Shown piece by piece: positions 33,191 to 45,200 of a stretch of 64,000 bases of DNA. Source of the DNA: Whalleya microplaca (lineage: Eukaryota; Ascomycota; Sordariomycetes; Xylariales; Xylariaceae); contig MU385741.1 of NCBI GenBank assembly GCA_022497155.1, forward strand, positions 124,001-188,000, written 5' to 3'. The translations under genes and the position numbers were made by a program. Positions within the stretch are counted from its first letter, which is position 1. Every line of letters begins with the position of its first letter. Below the pieces are notes generated by a model that saw only the letters and a program-made list of their open reading frames with translations, had not been told where the DNA came from and did not search any database.

Positions 33191-36100
33191 AGGGTTTCCA
33201 TCAGGCCGTGGCGTATGGATTCCTTGTGGCGATGATTTCTCTATGATTCTTGACAAATAGCGATGGATCGTGGAGATACCTTTTTCATTCAAGTTTTACA
33301 CTTCTCTTAGCTATTTAGTATCTTGGATTCCCCCTTAGCACCGAGGCTTCCCTCAGAAGTCTGAGAAAGCCTCTGCTCACACTTAGTTAGCAACGCCTTG
33401 AGCTAGATCTTCTCAATATATGAGGGCTCCATTGAACTGAAGCACTTTATCCGTCATTGAGTGAGCTTCAACTAACACTTCAGCTACTTACTGCACACTA
33501 CGAAGTTTCCGCGGCCTCTGGCGCAAGCTTATCATACATTGAAGAATTGCATTCTTTCAAGTTGATGGCAACCATTTACGGCCTACATACTCACATTGAT
33601 GGTATATAGTTGACTTAAGGGATGAAATAGTTCGTTATTGACATATGCTCTCAGTCAATTCAAACTGTGCGGAAAATGTATGTGATGAAGCTTGATCAAT
33701 TGATGAGATGAGCCTCGGAGAGACTCATATACATACTCTGAGACTATGAGGAAGCCTAACATCTAAAGCTTTTGCATGGAGGTAAATCCTTGATATCAAG
33801 CCATGACGGTTATTCGAATTGGAAGCTAATAGCTATAAATATCAGTACCCTCTCCAGGACAAAGATGAGACTGCACGATGTCGATAGATCACCCCGGACG
33901 TATGCCGCCGTATATTTATGGCTGCTTCACATATACTTTATAGCCGCGAAAGAAGGGTAGCTACCTCACTATAGGATAGTATTCGGCCTCGTTTTACTTA
34001 CTACTATACATATCATTTCACCCCGATTTCTTTCCCCATGCGAAATATATACACTCAAACAAACCGGGCCCGATCTACCCGCAGTCCTTTGAGCGGGCGC
34101 AAATCCGTGTAAACCACTCTCAGTTGTATATACCTCTTTGAATTGTGAGTATGGTGAGACAGTAAAAGGCTGTAACGTCCATCATCGTTCAAACGCGTGT
34201 TGTCTTCTCGCAATGTCATATATATAATCCTCATATCGTTATATTGGGCGCAGTCGGCAACCTCGTGTGTGTGCGTGCGTGTTCAACGCGAGAATAGGGA
34301 GGAAACACTACCCCCGCAGACCTTCTATTGGTTATACGATGTATAGAGCTACTGAGCTATTTAACTTACATATCTATCAGATGTTCACAAACACATTTTG
34401 TGTTATAGTCTCAGGTAGAGAGTTATGATCATCGACAGTGCTCCAGGATTGCCCTCGAAGGCCCCTAGGTCGATATAGCGGAGTAAAGTGCTTATTTGAT
34501 GTGAGACAAAAGTCGACGATGTGGTGACTGAAGAACTCTTCTGGCTCGAGGATGCTGCGTACCTAGTACAGCAGCGTATCAAACTAGCACAAGTAGGATC
34601 AGTTCAAAATAAAAGCGACATGCCTAGGTGATCACTCTAATAATAGCAACATACAGCTTGGAAGAAACTCTAGAATGAAACAGCATGAGTTTTTACGGAT
34701 CCTGGTTCCATCTCATGTCAAGACTCATGGTATCTAGACCTCAGATATTAGGTATATACTATATTTATACCAAAGGCCACGTAAAAAGCTCTAAATCATA
34801 TCTAATTTATCCTATGTATAACTCTGCTTACGTGTAGGTTAGAGAATAATGCACACGAGATGACTGCTTTGCTCCAACTCCACGGCCCCTGTTCCTTACT
34901 GACCAAGTTGAGCTACATGAAGATTGCGCCTATGTGTTGAGACTTCTCAACATGTGAGTGGGCCTCGACTATAAAGTGTAATTCGGCTATGCGGATTGTC
35001 CCAGTAACTCAAACATGCAGAGCGCCATTTCGCCAGTTCTAGGCCACGTACCTATCACTTCTTCCTTTTTATGCAGACCGACCATGCACGACGCTGCTCT
35101 GCAAGCCTATTCAGATAAGATATCCCCGAAAGACATTACCTGAGGAGAATGCCCAGTTTAGATATAGCCACGTCGTTGAATCCTACATAGTCATGATCGT
35201 TGAGCCGAAGTATGTACATTGTTTTGACTCATGTCGCTAGCCTATATGTTTCGATGTCTTCTGTTGGGGTCAGTTGTCTCTCCTTATCCATCATGACTTA
35301 AGAGGGACTAAGGAAAGTATCATCCTAGACGTTTCTCGCGGTGCAGACATCATTTAGTAGAGACCTGCCCTTTACATGATATCTAACAACAAGGCAGAAG
35401 TAGATATCCATAGATGATTACTGTATTTACATGTGTACTCAACTAATATACGCTTTCATCCTAGGAACAGTTACGGGTACACCTTCAAGTTAATAAACAG
35501 CAAACCCTCCACTTCAAAAGCTATATATATCCGCACTCACCCCTGAGGATGTAATAGTACGCGTCAGAAACTCTAAATAAGCTCAGGAAGCTTAAACGTA
35601 GAGTCTATCCCCACTGTAAGCCGCTCAGATTCAACAATATTGTCTCTGAAACCTAGAGGACAGAGACGGGAGGTTCTGGGTTGCCTGAAAACCTGGGGTT
35701 TCTCCGCAACCACCTATCTGGGGATTGCGGGGTGTTGAAAGTCAACTTTCTCTCCCCGGAGATTGAAGTCGTTCAGGTTATACCAGAACCCGTTTAATAT
35801 TGGACCTTGAACCTTCCCCGAGTCTCGATGCGCCTTCGGGTCGAATGTGACTGTGCCCTTAAAGAAAATCAGAGTCACGATGATGGTTAGACAATATGTA
35901 TGCGTAACCAACTACGAATAACATATTCTCTAGCCGGGGACGGTAAAAACGACGTATGCTTATTGTGATGTAGCCGGTCCCGAGGAGCAGATTACGGTTC
36001 ACGACCGCACCTCTTTCACGTGCTAGAGCCACACGAGGAGTCGGTGGCATATTCGAGCACCAAATAGACTCACAACGCTTAAATGTTTCTGACGTCCGCC

Positions 36101-36500
36101 TAGAACTAGACACATCTGGGGTTGCAACCTTGTCAGGAAGATGGCACCGTGTAGCTCGGGCTAATGTTGAGCTAAGGTTTCCGCAAACTCTTCCCAGACT
36201 TTTGGGTCGGATATCGCTGAGTAGTGCTCTGGCTAACTTACCCCGAGGTTCAATCTACCATTTAATGTAGCTAATATTTAATCGATAAATTCAGAATAAT
36301 AAAAATACTAGTCTATTTCCCATGAGCGAGGGTACATTGAAGATCACTAGTGCCGTATATGAGGTATGACGAAAGGTAAAGGGGAAAGATTTCAAGCTGC
36401 CACCAAGATATTTGCATTACATACTCTAGATGATCCAAATAAAACCACACCTTGATCTCGCAAATATCATAATTCATTCGATGCAACGAGGGCACTCACC
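33191..36500. other. Gene-free stretch, part 1
   Basis: No gene is recognised. Reading frames are short, and no tRNA B box or transposon motif is seen. Composition is moderately AT-rich. A short inverted repeat (GGTTGC near 35678, GCAACC near 35707) could form a small hairpin. Minus-strand frames at 35714-36113 are not family-like. Confidence 0.45.
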
Positions 36501-38300
36501 GTCTATGCTACAGCGCAGTATTACCTGGCCCCTATCAGCTGCCCTCCGTGACACAACCCCGATACACACATCTCGCGTCTGTTACCTACTTTCAACCGGC
36601 ACGGCATAGAATAACTACTCGGCGGATCGACCACATGAATCCTGGGGTCGAGACGAACAGGTTCGAATGCCGTGACATGCGATCTAGATCTTACGTACAT
36701 ATACAAGCCGCCGCCAGGCCGCCGCAACGTTCCCCACACATCTCCGGTGCCATCGAGGCGGAGACAGGGGAGAGGCAGCGGGCGAATTATGGTCGGCGAA
36801 AAGGGCCGTTCATAAAATTTCACTGACTATGACGACCCGAGCTCCTGGGCTACCCGTGAAATTATCTGGCGGCTCCACCAGACCGCGAGGCTGGTGGTGT
36901 GTGAATACCGAGTTTCAAAAGACATGACATCCCCGTCCGTTATATTTTTTCGGGCCCCACGTGGCCAGAGGGGGAGCGAGCGAGAATCGGGAAAATATAG
37001 AGACAAAGCTTGACGCTATCTGCTTAGTAGTAGACTGTTGGGACTAGGCCTTATTCTCATCAGTCTGGAGCCTCCCCCGTTTTTGACCAGTCCGTGTGGT
37101 CTGCCACAACAGAGTTTTTCCTGACAAGGGACCAACCATGTCAAGCGTGAATCTCAGCCGTGCACGCCCTCACAAGCTCTGTGTACATGTGATCTTCTCG
37201 TGCGGTGCGGAAGGTGGGCGTAGACCTGCCCGAGATCTGGAGAAAAGGAGGGTCGATAGGGTGATCTCACCAAATAACTCCACCGTTCGCTATTGCTCGC
37301 AATTAAATCGGCGTTTTGACCTTACCGGCGTAACGGCTCAAGGTTACGACGGTGCCAGGTCTGATGGCCAAATGCCTTCGAGTATACCTGACACAAACGT
37401 GTATGACGGGTGCAGCGTCGCCTTCGTAACATCACATGTTTCAGGCGAACGCGCTTCGACGTTCGGTCGTCATTCCTCGACCCCTCGCGCTTAGATAGCA
37501 CATGTGACATAATCTCATCTTGCTTATTCTTCGGCGAAATAAAGAAGAGGGGGGAACGGTTGGATTTTATCTACAACTAGGCCGTATCTGAAGATACTCC
37601 GAAAAAGAGTGGGTGAGATCTCGGTCTCTTTCTGGAGCTCCTGTGGAACCTCGGGATCCGGCTGGATAATAGTAATTCAGAGAACGCCTAGACGAATCCG
37701 GTAGGGGCTTCGGGCCCCACGTGGCTTGCCTCCCGTGCTAGCGCCGAAGCGGCAAATCCCTGGAAGCTTTCGAAGGCTTCTAGAAGATTGTGGGGAACTT
37801 GCCGAAAGATTTCTATTAAAAAAATAAGAATAAAAAGCCCACTCTACGGCTAATTGGGCCTCGGTCGGGCGAATCCGATGGCCCGTCAGAAATTCTCAAT
37901 TGAACCGAGCGGTGCCGACATGATCCCAAAAACGGACCGATCGACATGAGGTACAAAAATCAAGTCGTGACAGCTTCCTCTAGTCACTGGAGGACGGAGC
38001 GCGTGAATCGTGTAATCAGTTAATAGCAAGTGGTCTGATAGGTGTCAGAGGGACTACCCGCAGAAGCTATCATGGACAACACGACACCGCATCTGAAGGG
38101 TATGCGAAGTTGGCGTGTGACGTAGCGTTACTGATAGTAACCTGGATGGCCTGGATAGTGACCTGGATTATCGTGTGTAAAACACTGGAGCATACGTACG
38201 GAATAGGTACATACCTACAAGGCTGCACTGCACTTGCACTGCACTGTAAACTCGCTACTGCGTAGCTATAAATCCCTAGGTACATACATAATAATCTATA
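36501..38300. other. Gene-free stretch, part 2, with repeated E-box motif
   Basis: The segment is richer in GC than its left flank. The 17-mer TTCGGGCCCCACGTGGC occurs twice (36949-36965 and 37709-37725), each containing CACGTG. A cluster of TTC/GAA units at 37762-37790 resembles a heat-shock element. Overlapping frames on both strands (36521-36826, 37096-37494) show no family resemblance, so no gene is called. Confidence 0.45.
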
Positions 38301-40600
38301 TAAATTAGATTAGATAATAAAGCGCCACAGAAAATGACTGACATATGCTGAAACCGCTCCAGAATGACGTCGAGGCCCCATCAGAGGCGGGCAAGCGGGG
38401 AAGCTCGTACTCAACAACTGGCTCTCCGGCGCCGACAGAGAAACGCGACTGCTGGACTGCGGAGTGTTTTGACAACGGCGCCTCAGGGTAAAAAAAGAGG
38501 GACCCTTCAAACCCCGTCACTCAATCAATAGACCACCGGCCTTTGAACTGGCTGACTGGCCGGCCTCTCTCTCCCTAACGCTGCATAGGTAGTAGGTAAG
38601 GTAATAAGAAAGAAGAGGGTCTTTGCATCAATCTCGAGACGCATGCCAGCCAAACTAGTCACGATCTCTAAGATGATGTATCCCTGGTGCATATACAGAT
38701 TGAGCATCTGATACATGCTATCATAGTAGCTACAGCATTGCAGCAGTGCAGTCGGGGGTGGTGGCGCGCGCGCGCGGACACACTCGCCGTGCGGACGGAC
38801 CCCCCATCCGATGCATCTGAAAAAGTCGGTGAGTGCAGTCGCGCGCACGCTGATTTGTACGCGCGCGGCGGCGAAGGGAGGTGTGGGAGCCAACTCATCA
38901 TCACCATCGCTGCGTTTCGTTCGACAACCACCGTAAAACCACCACCGCCGATAAAGCTAGAGCTAGAGCAGTAGCAAGGTGGTCTGATAAGCCCTATCGC
39001 CAGCGAGAGGTGTCATGCATGGAAGTGGGCTGGCTGCCTGCTCTGGCCTTCAAGTGTCTAAGACCGCTATGCAGTGCACTGGGGTATGTGACGATGATGA
39101 TGGAGGAGGAGCAGCAGGACAACTCAGTCCACAACCAGCTATCTATTCCGCGGTCCATCTGGGACAGGAAAGAAAAAAAGGGCGGCCCAAGGGAGCCAAT
39201 GGTAAAATTCGGAATATAGAAAATTATAGTCTTCGAATTACTGAAGCTTTACCGCAAGGTAAGGTGCATGAAGGGTCCTGGTAGGCTTGCATTACCGCCC
39301 ACCTTCGCGGGGTACGGTAGTCACATACATACCCATGCCCTACCTAGGTATACTACATCCTCATCCCCATGCGCCACGGGCTGATCTTTGTGTATACTTG
39401 GTATACTCGGCCGCACTTGACGATGATTATGCCATTCCTGCAGTAGCGAAATGGGGAACGACCCAAGCAGTCAAAGCAGAATCATCATCACCTACCTAAG
39501 CTGCTGCTGATAAGTTTTGGTCTCTGGATAGAGCGGTTGAGTTGCCCCAGTTTGCACCCTGCAACAGCATGAAGACGGGCCCCAGTTGCTAAAAAACCAC
39601 AGCTAGCAAGCAGCAAACTGCGCCGGCGGTCCCCTCACCGCCTTGCCCTTAGCAAGCTGGAAATGCTCAGTTTTTCCTACTTTTCCCGAGCCCATCTGCA
39701 GCTCGCTTCCGGCGGCTGAGCCATCCCACCAACGGAGGTCCTTCGCTGGCCTCGAGGCAAGGATATAGGCCTCGTTCCCTTGGTTGAAACTCTGGGACCG
39801 TGTGGGCATCGACGAGAACGCGGGATCCATTGATGGACAACAGTCTCTGCGGCTGTTAGGCTAGCACGTATGCACCTAGGGATGCTGTAAATTGGGGTTT
39901 TGCTGCCTTCTGGAGGGTATCCGCGCCTGTGTATGTGTGCTGGCTGGGGCCAAGTTGAACGAAATCAGTACGATAAACACTGAATGCCTGCACGTCCCTG
40001 AGACAACGGCATTATCATGTATAGTGACCGCTTTGGAACGAAATGCGGTCAGCCAGCGAGAGGCAAGGGCGTCGTCGCTTGCCTTGATGTCCATCCCCCA
40101 ACCAACGCTGTCCCAAAGTCGAAAGGTATGCATACTGATCCCAAGTGGGTGAACCCCGGCAGGCAGGGCTCCTTGCCCATACTGCAGAGCCCTTGCGTGC
40201 TCCGAAGGACCCCTCAAGGACCCCTCAAAGGACTATCTTATTTACAATCTGAGTTGGGATACACAAGGCTAAGTAGGCAGATGACGATCCCTCGAGATCT
40301 TCGAAGGGCCCGTCTAGACAGCTTCTTACATGGACAGACGGCTAGGCAATAAAGTACAGGTGATGTAAATCGGCTCACACGGGAAGACGGGCGGTACATA
40401 CAAGGCTCGAAAAAGGGCAAAATAATTAACCATCTTCGGGACGAGGCGGCCCAGCGTAGATCCCCTATAGAGTATCTCCCGATGGTCGATCAAGGGTCCT
40501 GACTGCAGATTGATCTGCCGCAGTATGTATGCTGTCGGGCGCACACATCCGGAAGGTGGTTTGCTGTGATATCGCCAGCTGGCGGAGAATCAGGGGACTG
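38301..40600. other. Gene-free stretch, part 3
   Basis: Several overlapping frames of 60-122 codons occur on both strands, most in low-complexity or GC-rich sequence, and none looks like a protein family. It contains the alternating tract GCGCGCGCGCGCG near 38764-38776 and the palindrome TACCTAGGTA at 39341-39350. No RNA gene is seen. Confidence 0.4.
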
Positions 40601-42185
40601 CGCATTCCGCAAATGATAATCACATTCCGCATCAAGTGATATTTACGAACGCGTTTTCGTCACGAGGCGCGATTCAGTCGCACACGCACACCACAGAACA
40701 CGTTGTTTACTGAATAGTCGAGAGCTTTTGATGCTATCTAGAAGCTTACTACACACCTGTTACTCGTGGCGATAGTGTTCTGGCCTGGTAGTTGGAAAGG
40801 CTTGGTTCTTCGACCAGACCGTGAGCCCTGAGACACCCTCGAAGGATTGATAACATGAAGATGGTGTATGAGTGCTTGCATTTACGAACACAAATACAGT
40901 AATAATCATTATGGTGTGATCATTCATGTCCTTGGATCTGTATAAGTCCCTTTCGTTTTTTACAATCCGTATACGTCTTTTAAGATTGGACTGCGACTCT
41001 ATTCAATGAGAACGGTATATTTGCTGGTTTAGGTAACAGGGGAGCTAAAGCTACGGGCATTTCGCCTTAAACATCCGCCGGCAAAAGGACGATGCAGAAT
41101 GTCAAGGTCAGAGTCGCAACAGATCAAAAATAGCTGTGTTCCTGACATCAAACCTGGCTAGTCGCCATTGTAGATGTACGTTGCGACGCATCTTTGCTCA
41201 ATCCTCTAATTTCACATGCTACCCAACTCTTTGCCAATGTCTAGGGATAACCTAGTATGTGCGACAGTAACCTCTGGAGCTAAACTCTGGTATAGCCGAT
41301 GGGCTATTTCCGTGCAGGTAAATGGTACTACAGTACTGTTATGTAGATGGTCTACAACAAAGCCTAGTCACATGGGAAATAATTGCAATGATCAAGACAG
41401 ATGTAATATAGGTGCCTCAACAAGTTGTATTCTTGTTTTATTTTGTAGCCCTTCTTCTCAAAGATTTTTCCATGTTTTTGGTTGGTCATGGCACGTGGTA
41501 TGTAATTTTTGTCTTCTCTTTTCCTCTGCTTTGGTGCACACCTGTCCCAGACGGCATTCCTTGTATCTTCTGCCGTCATGTCAAAAAAACAACAGACACA
41601 ATTCCATTTTTGTCTTTCTCTTCCACGCTTCATTCATTGTGAGGTCGCCCTCCGCTTCTCCTTGAAAATACACGCTGCCGCTTCTTCCCATCATCGCATC
41701 CTAGTTCCTTGGAAAGTTGTAAAAGTCAAATGCAATCCCCACGCGGGGACAAAATCAAATGCAGACCGTGGTATCATTGAGGTAGCAACGCCGATTAGTG
41801 CCAGGTAAATGTGAAAAGTAAAAGCGCGTGCCCTAAAAACACGACACGCATTTGAGTACAAGCGGGCCATGGACAGTCGACGATGTACTGCCATGTCCAA
41901 GCCGTTCCATGTGACCAAATTCCGCTCAACTGACCGACCAAGTCGTGTGCGATTAGGGTCGGTAAGATGCCTCATGGTTTAAGCAACGTCAATAAACGCC
42001 GGCCTTATGCATGCAATCGGTAGGTATCGTAGAAAAGCAACAGCCTCGCCATGCATCGAGAACAAAAAAAGAAAATGTACAGGGCAGTCGAGAGAGATCT
42101 GCCATCGAGTGCTTGCTAACATCTCGATTGGAGGGATATGTATGTATGTTCGGTTCGCACATTAGATTCTTGAAGAGGGTTTGAA
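40601..42185. other. Gene-free stretch, part 4, downstream of DUF1752 gene
   Basis: A pyrimidine-rich segment around 41440-41700 opens long but low-complexity frames rich in Phe, Leu and Ser. These are typical artefacts. The last 200 bp form the 3' flank of the minus-strand regulator gene. No gene called. Confidence 0.4.
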
Positions 42186-43988
42186 TTACCAGCCCTGGGC
42201 ATGGTATCCGCCGAAATCTTCCCGAGTGAAATATTGATTCCAGCTAGTGGAGTTGATCTCGTCTTTTGCCTTGCCCATGTAGGCCTTCTCAGGATACTGC
42301 TTTAGGTTGGCGACGTCATGGGAGGTGTGGCGCCTCTTTAGAACGGCATTAGCGGTCGAGGTCTTTTGCTGTCGCTCCCAGAGAAGTTGACGCCGAAGGG
42401 ACTCGGTCAACTCAGTAGCCAACATGTTTCTCCTGGTTGTGCGGGGTGAAAGAGCAGCTTGGTGATGGTGCGTCTGCGGGTTCGCGAGGATCGGCTGAGC
42501 TCCCGAGCGAGGGATCTCGTTGATTGGCTTCAATTGCGTGGGTCGCAGAGCCCTCCTCATCTCAAGCCCATTGTCGGCCTCATTCGCATGCGTGACCATG
42601 TTCATGTTCGTAGGGTTCTGCATTGTTCGTGCACGCTGCGGGATGGCAGGAGTAGAGTGCGAGGCGTAGTTGCTGAGGCCCTTCGCTCTCTCCTCTTGTC
42701 CGGCAAACATAAGACTGATCAATGATCTTTGAGAAGTGAGGTTGGGCTTCGACGGTACGCGCTTGAATGTGACCGCATCGTCCACGCTTGACTTGCCACT
42801 CTCTTCGATCGAGTCCTCCCACTCCGAATCCTCGTCGTCATCGTCGATAGCGCTTTCGTCCATGTAGCTATCTGACTGGTCGCTAGAACTCTGGATCGTC
42901 CGCGTCGTGACTTGGTTGCTGAATGACGTCTGCTTCTTCTGGGGATTGAGTAGCGCATCCGGTCGGGAAGAATGCATCGCGCTCTTCAACGAAGGACTGT
43001 CGTCTTCGCTCGATGAGCCGCCAACCTGGAACATCTTCTTCTTAGGTTGAGGAATTGGTTGGCGATTCTCTAAGCTCTGGGAAGACTCGTCATCGGAAGA
43101 TCTGCCCAAGTGGAACTTGGCAGGCTGCTTCTTAAGCTGCACTGGTTTAGGGGCAGGCGAGGAGTGAGGCTCGGGGATGGGTCCGGCTGTAGATGCTTTG
43201 GGCTCATGCGAGACACGGAAGGACGGTATTTGCGACGGTGAGAAGCCTCGGACTACATTCGTAGCAGGTGCTTCCGGTGTCTTCTGTTGCGACGGCGCCG
43301 GCGTAGATACGTCCACCGACTCACACATGGGCTCGGTAGCTGGAGTCGTAGCTGAATGCTCCGTTTCCGGGAAAGAAGACTGGGTCTGGTCGCCGTCAGA
43401 TGCAACAGAGGGCGAGCTCAGCTCAGAAAGCGGCGCTAAATTCGGCTCCTTCTCTTGGATAATAGAAACTACCATCTTCTCGAGGTGATCCGAAGTAATA
43501 TGGCGTTCGCGACCCCTACTCCGGCTACTCGCATACGAGTCCTGTCGAACAATGCGGGGCCGAAGGATCTCCACGGGCTCGGAAACGTTGCTGAATTCAA
43601 TGGCCTCCTCATCGGCGATGGAGTCCACACTGCCGGATAATTGAGGGACCTCTGGTAGCCAGGGGATATCTCTCGGTAACGTGGCGGTAGTGGGTGATGT
43701 CTTTGTCTGGCCAGTCTCGCAGCAGAAGGTTTCTCTGTTCCATAACCGCCAGCTGAGGTTTTCTAACCGCCGGCCTTGTTCGACTGAGTCGGCACATCTA
43801 GAGAAGACTACATAGAGGCATCTGTCAGTAACGGTTGCGAAAATTGGCACTCGACCCCAGGTCGAGGGAGGAGACGTACGAGTCCACATGCTAAATAGGT
43901 TCTGAGGGTTATGTGTGTCGACCTTGTGGATGACATTCGGGTCCACGGTCAGGACCAAGCCATCTGCTTTACAAGGCATGTTCGGCAT
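42186..43988 (-). CDS. DUF1752/DUF3295 putative regulatory protein, 576 aa
   Basis: Minus-strand exons 43988-43880 and 43807-42186, joined as NLFSMWT-LFSRCADSV, give 576 codons plus stop. The block LFSRCADSVEQGRRLENLSWRLWNRETFC (about 37-65; shown in full elsewhere only as a pattern) is the DUF1752 motif, shared with AreA-type nitrogen regulators and yeast Mks1. The rest is long, Ser/Pro/Asp-rich and probably disordered, with repeated acidic clusters (SSDDESSQSL, AIDDDDEDSEWEDS) and a SLMFAGQEER helix. The C-terminus (RRNMLATELTESLRRQLLWE, RRHTSHDVANL, YFTREDFGGYHAQGW) resembles DUF3295. No GATA zinc finger or other DNA-binding domain is present, so a role as a cofactor in nutrient signalling is an inference. 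The 72-bp intron has no stop and is a multiple of three, so retention would simply insert 24 residues. Confidence 0.9.
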   Translation of the reverse strand: MPNMPCKADGLVLTVDPNVIHKVDTHNPQNLFSMWTRTSPPSTWGRVPIFATVTDRCLYVVFSRCADSVEQGRRLENLSWRLWNRETFCCETGQTKTSPTTATLPRDIPWLPEVPQLSGSVDSIADEEAIEFSNVSEPVEILRPRIVRQDSYASSRSRGRERHITSDHLEKMVVSIIQEKEPNLAPLSELSSPSVASDGDQTQSSFPETEHSATTPATEPMCESVDVSTPAPSQQKTPEAPATNVVRGFSPSQIPSFRVSHEPKASTAGPIPEPHSSPAPKPVQLKKQPAKFHLGRSSDDESSQSLENRQPIPQPKKKMFQVGGSSSEDDSPSLKSAMHSSRPDALLNPQKKQTSFSNQVTTRTIQSSSDQSDSYMDESAIDDDDEDSEWEDSIEESGKSSVDDAVTFKRVPSKPNLTSQRSLISLMFAGQEERAKGLSNYASHSTPAIPQRARTMQNPTNMNMVTHANEADNGLEMRRALRPTQLKPINEIPRSGAQPILANPQTHHHQAALSPRTTRRNMLATELTESLRRQLLWERQQKTSTANAVLKRRHTSHDVANLKQYPEKAYMGKAKDEINSTSWNQYFTREDFGGYHAQGW

Positions 43989-45200
43989 ATATTTGGCTGC
44001 TCGACTGCTAGAGCAGACAGTGACAGGGTGTGGGTTGAAAGTATGGTGCTAGTCGGTTTCGCGAAGTCGATCGCGAACGTCGACGCAGATAAAAGAAGAA
44101 TTGGCCAGACTTGTGCAAAGCCTAGATTGGGAGAGTTGATTAAAGGGCGCCACGGGTGGAACTGGGTTGGCGAAGGTTCGAATGTTCGAATGCTCGAATA
44201 TTCCTGTATGTTCTTCGAGGCGCGATTGCGGGAAAACCGAGGAGACGCCGATAGTGGAAGAAGCTGGTGCTGGTGATGTATGCTGGCGTGCTCGTGTAGA
44301 TGATACTCGGTAACAGGAGGGACAGTATGGGGTCGTCGAGTAATGCTGAATGTGATCAATGCTACGATCACCGACGATTATATGAGCAGTCTCGTTTTTT
44401 GTGGCTCGCGATATGTGGTGGTTGAGGAAGGTGAGGGAGAGGGTGGAATTGTGTACATATTATGTATTTGATATGAGGGAGCAGAGTGGGTAAGGGCCTA
44501 GGTGGAGGATGGTCACTGAAGGCGCGGTGTGCGAAGTCACTCCTCGCATGCAACGGTACGTACCCAAGTAGCCTCGTACCGGAAGTATCCATGTACCTTT
44601 GGCGGGGGTCCCTGTTCGACAGTTCCTTGGGGTGATGAGAAGGCGTGCGGGTGGATAAGAGACAGAGAGAGAGTCAAAGTGAAGGAGGGAGGTAGGGGTG
44701 GCGGCGGAGCTAGGATCAAGGGGCAAGGTGCCAGGAGCAGCACAACGACCCTTGGCAACACGCGCAGAAGTACCTGGATTGCCGGTACGTACCTGCCCTG
44801 CGATACATAGTACGTACCCCCCTCCCAGGTGCCAGGGATACGTACCTGCTCTGTGTTTCTTTCTCCGGTGGATGCCACTGGGATGCCCTTCAGCGGTCTA
44901 CCTGCGGCCAGACTCACCCGAAGTATTCACCCTAGCGTCGCGAACCCTTTTGCCCTTTCGGGGATGGGCCAGAAAGTAGCGCAAAGCCTAGGACCGAACA
45001 AGTACTATATGCCTAATGAGGCATTTAAGACCTCTCAGACCTACCCGGAAAGCCGTCCGCGGTCAATACTTTCCTTACCCGAATATCTCCCCTCTGCCGA
45101 CGACGAGGAGGCAGAGAGAAAGAGACTGACCAGCCGACCAGCAGACCCTTATTAGACCCTTTTTGGCATGCGCCGGCATTACCAGCACGCCGGCGTATTG
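43989..45200. promoter_or_regulatory. Upstream region of DUF1752 gene with short repeats
   Basis: About 190 bp before the start codon lies a tandem octamer (GTTCGAAT, GTTCGAAT, GCTCGAAT at 44176-44199) containing TTCGAA palindromes. Further upstream the nonamer TACGTACC plus flanks occurs at 44555-44564, 44784-44793, 44809-44818 and 44838-44846. A purine-rich GA tract spans about 44640-44710. Overlapping frames here are low complexity and not called as genes. Confidence 0.45.

Noticed and set aside
36655..36685. tRNA-like GGTTCGAAT B-box
   Set aside because: No acceptor stem or anticodon arm can be folded around it.
38763..38777. Alternating GC tract as a regulatory Z-DNA site
   Set aside because: Only about seven dinucleotides and no adjacent gene; recorded only as a sequence feature.
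41412..41808. Phe/Leu-rich plus-strand frames resembling membrane proteins
   Set aside because: Pyrimidine-rich sequence generates hydrophobic codons in all registers; three overlapping frames are open at once.
44537..44917. 126-codon Pro/Leu-rich minus-strand ORF
   Set aside because: Arises from a purine-rich low-complexity tract read on the other strand; other frames across it are equally open.
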